Origin: Luminiphilus sp.
GTDB taxonomy: Bacteria; Pseudomonadota; Gammaproteobacteria; Pseudomonadales; Halieaceae
NCBI GenBank assembly: GCA_024638905.1
Contig: JAHEJH010000053.1
Coordinates: 1-10,753, forward strand
Length of the DNA stretch: 10,753 nt
Direction of reading: 5' to 3'
Under the pieces are notes generated by a model. The model was not told where the DNA came from and did not search any database. It saw only the letters and a program-made list of their open reading frames with translations. Below, piece by piece: positions 6,028-10,753 of the stretch (its first letter is position 1; the number at the start of each line of letters is the position of its first letter). Made by a program: the position numbers and the translations under genes.

Positions 6028-7391
6028 GCGAAACACGTAGCCCAATGCGGCTCTATTTCGGCTGGAGTCTCGGCACCTTGGCGATGTCGAGCTTGCTCAA
6101 TACCCAGACGGCGATGCTCATGGTCTATCTGATTAGCGCGGTGGGCATCGCTCCCGCAGTGGCCGGCAGTCTGGTCTTTATCTCCAAGATCTATGACGGC
6201 GTGACCGACCCTTTGATGGGGATTATCAGTGACCGCACCAGCAGTCGCTGGGGACGCCGCAGGCCTTATCTACTGGCGGGCGGCATCCTGGCGGCACTGA
6301 GTGTCATCGGTCTGTTCTCGGTGCATACCGTGACCTTTGTGCCCACTCAGGTCTGGATTCTTGTCATGCTGCTGGTGGCCGCGACGGCCTATACGGTTTT
6401 CAACGTCCCGTATATGTCGATGCCCGCGGAGATGGTGCAAGATCCATACGAACGCTCCAAGCTCATGTCGTTTCGGGTCGCCTGGATTGCGGTGGGGACC
6501 TTTGTCGGGATTGCTCTCGCCCCGCGGCTGGTGGCTTACGCACGTGACACGATGGGGGTCCCAGAGACCGAAGCGTTTTCCATGATGTCGCTGATCACTG
6601 CGGCGATTATTCTGGTTGCGTCTGTTGCTTGTTTTATCGCGACGCGGGATGCGGGGGCGACCGAGCGGACGCGACTGAGTGTGCCTTTCAAAGAACAGGC
6701 GCGCTCGGCGCTTAGCAACCGACCCTTCCTCATCCTGCTCGGCATCAAGTATCTCGGCCTGTATGCGCTATCCGCCACCGTGGCCACCAACATCTTTTTC
6801 GTTCGGCAGGTCATGCAGCAGTCCGAAGCGATTATGCTCTGGTATGGCCTCGCCTATATGGTCGGCACGCTAACGGCGATCACGCCATGGGTGCTGATTT
6901 CCAAGCGACTCAGCAAAGCGCATACGCTGGCGCTATCTGCTGCACTGGCCGCCTGTGTCAATCTGACCTGGCTTCTATCGGGCCCCGGCGAGCCGATTGG
7001 GCTTTATATGTTGCGTGCGTTTGTATTGGCGGTGAGCAACGGGGGTATGTTGCTGATGGGTCAGAGCCTGTTGCCCGATGTCATGGAATACGACTATCGA
7101 AAGACCGGGCTGCGACGGGAAGGGCTCTATGCCGGGCTTTACAGTTTTGTGGAGAAACTGGCCTTTGCCACGGCGCCGCTGACGCTCGGAGTCTTGTTAT
7201 CCACAATGGGTTTTGTGCCTGGGCTGCCGCGCACCGCAACCCAGCCGGAGTCGGCATTGCTGGCCATCACTCTCTCCATGGCGGTCATTCCGGCTATTAC
7301 GAACACCCTGAAGGTGGTTTTGGCGCTGCAGTTCCGGCTACCTGAACCCGTGCCCGACGCCGCCCAACAGCCTGAAAACGCAGGGAATTAG
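6024..7391 (+). CDS. MFS transporter, GPH (glycoside-pentoside-hexuronide:cation symporter) type
   Basis: This 455-residue inner-membrane protein has about 12 hydrophobic segments in two halves. The GPH/MelB signature is clear: YDGVTDPLMGIISDRTSSRW (57-76, with D58 and D62 where MelB-type carriers place cation- and substrate-binding acids), then GRRRPYLL (77-84). Later comes the C-half motif PDVMEYDYRKTGLRREGLYA (351-370). GPH members usually carry sugars or related solutes with Na+ or H+, but relatives with this style in proteobacteria often sit in loci for non-sugar compounds, so the cargo here is open. Translation starts at GTG 6024, overlapping the previous stop (GTGA, 6024-6027), with no strong Shine-Dalgarno of its own, so coupling is expected. 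The C-terminal tail (about 441-455) is polar and Pro/Gln-rich. It would move the substrate or product of the locus across the inner membrane. Confidence 0.9.
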   Translation: MSETRSPMRLYFGWSLGTLAMSSLLNTQTAMLMVYLISAVGIAPAVAGSLVFISKIYDGVTDPLMGIISDRTSSRWGRRRPYLLAGGILAALSVIGLFSVHTVTFVPTQVWILVMLLVAATAYTVFNVPYMSMPAEMVQDPYERSKLMSFRVAWIAVGTFVGIALAPRLVAYARDTMGVPETEAFSMMSLITAAIILVASVACFIATRDAGATERTRLSVPFKEQARSALSNRPFLILLGIKYLGLYALSATVATNIFFVRQVMQQSEAIMLWYGLAYMVGTLTAITPWVLISKRLSKAHTLALSAALAACVNLTWLLSGPGEPIGLYMLRAFVLAVSNGGMLLMGQSLLPDVMEYDYRKTGLRREGLYAGLYSFVEKLAFATAPLTLGVLLSTMGFVPGLPRTATQPESALLAITLSMAVIPAITNTLKVVLALQFRLPEPVPDAAQQPENAGN

Positions 7392-7412
7392 TCCCGCCAA
7401 CCCTTGTATGCC

Positions 7413-7441
7413 TTGACATTGTCGCCGGCAACCGCTATCAA
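7413..7441 (+). promoter_or_regulatory. Sigma-70 promoter of the TonB-dependent receptor gene
   Basis: A perfect -35 hexamer TTGACA (7413-7418), a 17-bp spacer and TATCAA (7436-7441, 4 of 6) lie 80-108 bp before the receptor ATG. Transcription would start near 7448, giving a leader of about 73 nt. It means the receptor can be expressed separately from the upstream operon, although read-through is also possible because no terminator separates them. Confidence 0.6.
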
Positions 7442-7472
7442 AACACCTAAAGATATAACTAAAAGCCTTTCT

Positions 7473-7497
7473 CGGGGGCTGAGCGGTCGAGCCCTCG
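7473..7497 (+). other. Hairpin in the receptor mRNA leader
   Basis: CGGGGGCT (7473-7480) pairs with AGCCCTCG (7490-7497) as an 8-bp stem with one G-U pair around a 9-nt loop. It lies in the leader, 8 nt before the receptor's Shine-Dalgarno AGGGGAG (7506-7512). It lacks a T-run, so it is not an intrinsic terminator. It could stabilise the mRNA or modulate ribosome access; no function is shown. Confidence 0.35.
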
Positions 7498-7520
7498 CGA
7501 ACAATAGGGGAGTCTTACCC

Positions 7521-9920
7521 ATGCAAAAGCTGATCAAAAACCCACTCACCTTTGCGGTGGCCATGTCGATCGCCGCAACGGCGCAGATGCCTGTCGCTTG
7601 GTCGCAAGACGATGAAATGGACCTTGAAGAGGTCATCGTTACCGCGAGAAAGCGCGAGGAAAATCTGCAGGAGGTGCCGTTGTCGGTTACGGCCTTCAAC
7701 GCCTCAACGCTTCAGGATTACCGCATGTTTTCGCCAGAGGATATCGCGGCGTTTACACCGGGCTTTTCCTTCGTGAATTCGTTTGGGCGCGACTCCGACC
7801 GTCCGGTGGTGAGGGGGATGTCCAATATTCTGGGTTCTCCCAACGCCTCCTTCTTTATTGATGGCGTCTTCGTACCCGGCACGATTGCTTCCACAGAGCT
7901 ACAGATGCTCGAGCGTGTCGAGGTCATCAAAGGCCCTCAGGCGGCACTCTACGGTCGCGCCACCTTCTCCGGCGCAATCAACTACGTGACCCGCCGCCCG
8001 ACCAACGAAATGGAGGGTCAGGTCACCATCACCGTTGCCGAGCATGACACCACCAACACCAATGCCTATGTCAGCGGCCCGATTGTCGAGGACTCGTTGT
8101 ACTTCTACGTTGGCGCTGGCTTTAACGAGTACGGCGGTGAGTACAACAACACCATTACCGGCGACGAAGTAGGTGGCGAAGAGACCACCACCTTCACCGG
8201 TAAATTACTGTGGACACCTAGCGATGCCTTTGAGGCATCCCTGAAGCTGACAACGCAGAAGGACGAGGACGACCATATTGCGTTGTGGCTGCAAGGCGCA
8301 GACTACAACAACTGTTTTGCGCCGGACGCCTCGCGTCCCGCAGCCCGCGGTTACTATTGCGGCACGGTCAAGACCAACGACGAAGTCACGCTGCGGACAG
8401 ACTTCTTCCCCAACCCGGGTATCGAGCGAGACGTGATGCGCACCTCCTTGAATATGGATTGGGAGTTGGGCAACGGCTGGACCATCTCCAGTATCACGGG
8501 CTATCAGGAGACCGAAACGGATCGCCAGATCGACGTGTCCTACGGTGGCTACGATGCCTTCTCATTCTTCAATGCCTTCTATTCGCCGACCGGCCAGTTC
8601 TGGCGGGTACAAGAGGAAGAGGAAGAAACGTTCTCTCAAGAACTGCGTTTGAGTTCTTCGGTCGACCAGCGTCTGAGATGGTCGGTAGGTGCCTACTGGT
8701 ATGACTCGGAGTTTGAGCAAACCGTCGACGACCGCATCAATCCGCTGACTTCTTTTGAGGCTGCGTTGGATCCATCCGTCTCCCGGCAGGAGCCCAACAG
8801 CTTCCCCGAAAAGACGACGGTTGAGAACTTCGCGATTTTCGGTAGCGTCGAGTTTGATTTCACCGATGCCTTGACCGGTACCATTGAGGTGCGTCAGGCA
8901 ACGGACGAGATCGAATCCGTTTTCTACCCCTACTTGCCAGGGCAGGTAGAGGAGTCTTTCAGCGAGGAATTCGACAGCTTCACGCCGCGCTTCACGCTGA
9001 CCTATCTGGCCAATGACGACCTGACTTTCTATGGCAACGTTGCCAAAGGCACCAAGCCAGGTGGCTTCAACGACTCGGGCTCGCCAGAGATTTCCTACGA
9101 CGAGGAAGAGGCCTGGAACTACGAGGTCGGTGCAAAGGTGACCATTCTGGACGGTCGTGGCACCTGGAACTCATCACTCTATATGATTGACTGGACAGAC
9201 CAGCAGCTGACTTTCAATGCGCAGCGTCCCGACGGTACCCTGACTTCATTTATCGATAATGTGGGTGAGACCTCCGTGACCGGTTTCGAGACCGAGCTCA
9301 GCATGATGCTGACCGATAACTGGGATCTGACGGCCAACTATTCCTACACCAATGCTGAGATTGACGAGTACATCAACGCAGATCAGGCGCTCCTTATTGG
9401 CTGTAACCCGCGCGCTGAGGACTACTATGACTGTATTCAGGCGAACGGCTCGGTAGAGGGCAATCAGACACCGCGATCACCGAAGCATCAGGCATCACTG
9501 CGCACCATGTTCCGCATTCCCATGGGTGCGGGCGAGTGGTACGTCGGCGGTGACATTCGCTACGAGGGCTCGAAGTTTGCTCAGGTGCACAACCTGGCCC
9601 AAACGGGTAGTCGCACCGTGGTCGGTGCTCAGGCCGGCTATCGCACGGATCGCTGGGAGGTGACCGTGTGGGGCAAGAACCTGACCGACGATGACACGGC
9701 CATGGACATCCTGCGTTACATCGATACCCAGGCATTTGTGAGCCAGCCCGGACCGCCCTGTTCTGTGGTCTCTCCTAACTTTAACCCTGCAGCGAACTGC
9801 GGTGGCTTCTTTGCCTGGTCGGGTACCAATATTGGTGCGGGTTCCATTATTCCTCGAGGATTTGGCATCACCCTGCCGCGTGGACGACAGATTGGCGCCA
9901 CACTGCGATTCAATTTCTAA
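7521..9920 (+). CDS. TonB-dependent outer-membrane receptor
   Basis: The protein has 799 residues. The start at ATG 7521 has AGGGGAG at 7506-7512; an in-frame extension back to 7404 would overlap the promoter and hide the signal peptide. A Sec signal (MQKLIKNPLTFAVAMSIAAT) is cleaved near residue 28. The TonB box EEVIVTA lies at 36-42. The plug domain (about 45-165) shows NLQEVPLSVTAF (48-59), PVVRGM (95-100), VEVIKGPQAALYGR (133-146) and GAINYVTRRP (151-160). The rest is a beta-barrel ending in RFNF with terminal F799, the usual outer-membrane assembly signal. Three close cysteine pairs (265/280, 628/638, 747/760) lie in probable surface loops. It takes up a scarce ligand using energy from TonB-ExbBD; the ligand could be a siderophore, vitamin, carbohydrate or lipid-like compound and cannot be read from the sequence. 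It lies downstream of the methyltransferase/transporter operon and may feed it. Confidence 0.95.
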   Translation: MQKLIKNPLTFAVAMSIAATAQMPVAWSQDDEMDLEEVIVTARKREENLQEVPLSVTAFNASTLQDYRMFSPEDIAAFTPGFSFVNSFGRDSDRPVVRGMSNILGSPNASFFIDGVFVPGTIASTELQMLERVEVIKGPQAALYGRATFSGAINYVTRRPTNEMEGQVTITVAEHDTTNTNAYVSGPIVEDSLYFYVGAGFNEYGGEYNNTITGDEVGGEETTTFTGKLLWTPSDAFEASLKLTTQKDEDDHIALWLQGADYNNCFAPDASRPAARGYYCGTVKTNDEVTLRTDFFPNPGIERDVMRTSLNMDWELGNGWTISSITGYQETETDRQIDVSYGGYDAFSFFNAFYSPTGQFWRVQEEEEETFSQELRLSSSVDQRLRWSVGAYWYDSEFEQTVDDRINPLTSFEAALDPSVSRQEPNSFPEKTTVENFAIFGSVEFDFTDALTGTIEVRQATDEIESVFYPYLPGQVEESFSEEFDSFTPRFTLTYLANDDLTFYGNVAKGTKPGGFNDSGSPEISYDEEEAWNYEVGAKVTILDGRGTWNSSLYMIDWTDQQLTFNAQRPDGTLTSFIDNVGETSVTGFETELSMMLTDNWDLTANYSYTNAEIDEYINADQALLIGCNPRAEDYYDCIQANGSVEGNQTPRSPKHQASLRTMFRIPMGAGEWYVGGDIRYEGSKFAQVHNLAQTGSRTVVGAQAGYRTDRWEVTVWGKNLTDDDTAMDILRYIDTQAFVSQPGPPCSVVSPNFNPAANCGGFFAWSGTNIGAGSIIPRGFGITLPRGRQIGATLRFNF

Positions 9921-9938
9921 TCGCTTAGGCGTCTCGAT

Positions 9939-9969
9939 AAAAACCCGGGTATTCACCCGGGTTTTTTTT
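9939..9969 (+). terminator. Strong intrinsic terminator, probably bidirectional
   Basis: A 12-bp perfect stem (9939-9950 with 9955-9966) has a GC-rich core ACCCGGGT and a 4-nt loop ATTC. It runs straight into eight Ts (9962-9969), beginning 18 bases after the receptor stop codon. On the opposite strand the same stem is followed by five Ts, so it can also stop transcripts from the convergent aldehyde dehydrogenase gene, about 140 bp past that gene's stop. Confidence 0.92.
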
Positions 9970-10108
9970 GGCCTTGAGATAAACGGTGCCGACCTCACTG
10001 GGAATAGCTTGGGCTGCTCCCTGAGCGTTTCTTCGAATTGAGATTGAGACCTGGAGCTGGATTCGGCCATTCGGCATGGCGGATGACGATACCGGAAATC
10101 TGCTTCCG

Positions 10109-10753
10109 CTAGTCCGCTGCCGCCCCCAACTTACGGATCGGCGGCGCGCCGACTGCGGTGATCGTCGCTTTTTCTTCTGTAAAGAAGTCGGCTGCCTGCC
10201 GAGGCCCGTCGCGGCCAATACCGGACTCCTTGAAACCACCGAAAGGTGCGCGCAAATCGCGTGCCAGCGGTGTGTTAATCCACAACGTGCCGGCTTCAAC
10301 CCGCTGCTGAAATGCCTGTGCCCGGGCCAAACTGCTGGTCCAGCAGTAACCCACCAGTCCAAAGCGACTGTCGTTGGCCAAGGACAGCGCTTCGTCATCG
10401 TCGTCAAAGACCTGAATGCTGACTACGGGACCAAAGACTTCTTCCTGACACAGTGACAGCTGATTGCTGTCCACCTGAAAGACGGTCGGTGCAACAAAAT
10501 AACCGTCACCCAGATCCGTTCTCGCTTCACCGCCGCAGAGCAGGGTAGCGCCCTCGGATTGGGCGCGCGCAATGTGGTCGAGCACCCGTTCCTGGTGTGC
10601 TTTGAACGCCATCGGGCCCACTTCGGTGGAGTGGTCGAGGGGGTTGCCCACGGTGAGCGAACGCGCCCTCGCCACAAACGCCTCTATGAAGCGCTCCGCG
10701 ATGCCCCGTTGCACCAGAATGCGGGAGCCGGCGATGCAGATTTGCCCGCTATT
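10109..10753 (-). CDS. NAD(P)-dependent aldehyde dehydrogenase, C-terminal part (cut by window edge)
   Basis: The last 214 codons are present and the frame is open through the window end. The first visible residues read NSGQICIAGSR, the ALDH active-site motif, in which the Cys (codon at 10736-10738) is the catalytic nucleophile. Further on, QEEVFGPVVS carries the conserved cofactor-binding Glu and Phe, and LRAPFGGFKESGIGRDG is the family C-terminal motif. The enzyme oxidises an aldehyde to an acid with NAD(P)+. The run NTPLARDLRAPFGG and the FFTEEK ending recall the HpaE/2-aminomuconate-semialdehyde group used in aromatic catabolism, but I cannot fix the substrate. The N-terminal Rossmann half lies outside. 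The 139 bp between its stop and the shared terminator show no further gene. An aldehyde dehydrogenase could follow the P450 in alkyl-chain oxidation, but the two are far apart and no operon links them. Confidence 0.93.
   Translation of the reverse strand, partial: NSGQICIAGSRILVQRGIAERFIEAFVARARSLTVGNPLDHSTEVGPMAFKAHQERVLDHIARAQSEGATLLCGGEARTDLGDGYFVAPTVFQVDSNQLSLCQEEVFGPVVSIQVFDDDDEALSLANDSRFGLVGYCWTSSLARAQAFQQRVEAGTLWINTPLARDLRAPFGGFKESGIGRDGPRQAADFFTEEKATITAVGAPPIRKLGAAAD

Noticed and set aside
6887..7345. 152-codon plus-strand frame inside the transporter gene
   Set aside because: It is a frame-shifted copy of the transporter's C-half, which itself carries the GPH motif intact. There is no independent coding evidence.
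7404..7520. Upstream start that would lengthen the TonB receptor by 39 residues
   Set aside because: The extension begins before the TTGACA promoter box, removes the N-terminal position of the signal peptide and has no Shine-Dalgarno. The ATG at 7521 has one.
9495..10070. 191-codon minus-strand frame over the receptor 3' end and terminator
   Set aside because: It runs antisense to the receptor's last strands and through the strong terminator stem, and shows no family features.
1..10753. Search for tRNA/rRNA genes, CRISPR arrays, insertion-sequence ends and attachment sites
   Set aside because: No tRNA-like cloverleaf with a TTCGA arm, no regularly spaced repeats, no transposase or integrase frames and no long terminal inverted repeats were seen by reading both strands.

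Overview
The window is an unbroken stretch of ordinary bacterial chromosome with moderately high G+C and densely packed genes. It carries no RNA genes, transposases, phage genes or CRISPR repeats that I can see. The gene set is a bacterial D-aminoacyl-tRNA deacylase, a CYP153-type cytochrome P450, a lipoprotein serine hydrolase, a LysR regulator, a sugar-cation-symporter-like MFS protein, a large TonB-dependent outer-membrane receptor and an aldehyde dehydrogenase. Together these point to an aerobic Gram-negative heterotroph, most likely a marine gammaproteobacterium of the OM60/NOR5 (Halieaceae) or related type. That placement is an inference from gene content and protein style, not from a marker gene.

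Layout. Positions 48-485 (+) hold dtd, convergent with a CYP153-like P450 at 528-1763 (-). Upstream of the P450 gene is a 150-bp spacer with palindromic, operator-like sequence. A lipoprotein of the serine beta-lactamase/esterase fold follows at 1914-3080 (-). It is divergent from a small secreted protein of unknown function (3276-3584, +), which is followed by a LysR-type regulator (3626-4525, +).

The second half is an apparent functional block. A SAM-dependent methyltransferase (4643-5752), a 92-residue helical protein (5749-6027) and a GPH-type MFS transporter (6024-7391) are joined by two 4-bp start/stop overlaps, so they are almost certainly one translationally coupled operon. A credible sigma-70 promoter (4542-4570) precedes it. 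The 66-nt leader between promoter and gene can fold in two mutually exclusive ways: one is terminator-like, and the other buries the methyltransferase Shine-Dalgarno sequence. A TonB-dependent receptor (7521-9920) follows under its own consensus-like promoter (TTGACA-N17-TATCAA) and ends at a strong, near-symmetric terminator (9939-9969). The 3' part of an aldehyde dehydrogenase gene (10109 to the window edge, -) converges on that terminator.

Working together (inference): the receptor and the MFS protein could carry one small molecule across the outer and inner membranes, with the methyltransferase modifying it or a product, and the LysR protein just upstream as a candidate regulator. The P450, which by family would hydroxylate alkyl chain ends, and the aldehyde dehydrogenase fit a general oxidative, lipid- or hydrocarbon-related metabolism, but nothing in the sequence links them directly to the operon. 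The most unusual items are the switch-like leader and the methyltransferase/small protein/transporter operon.
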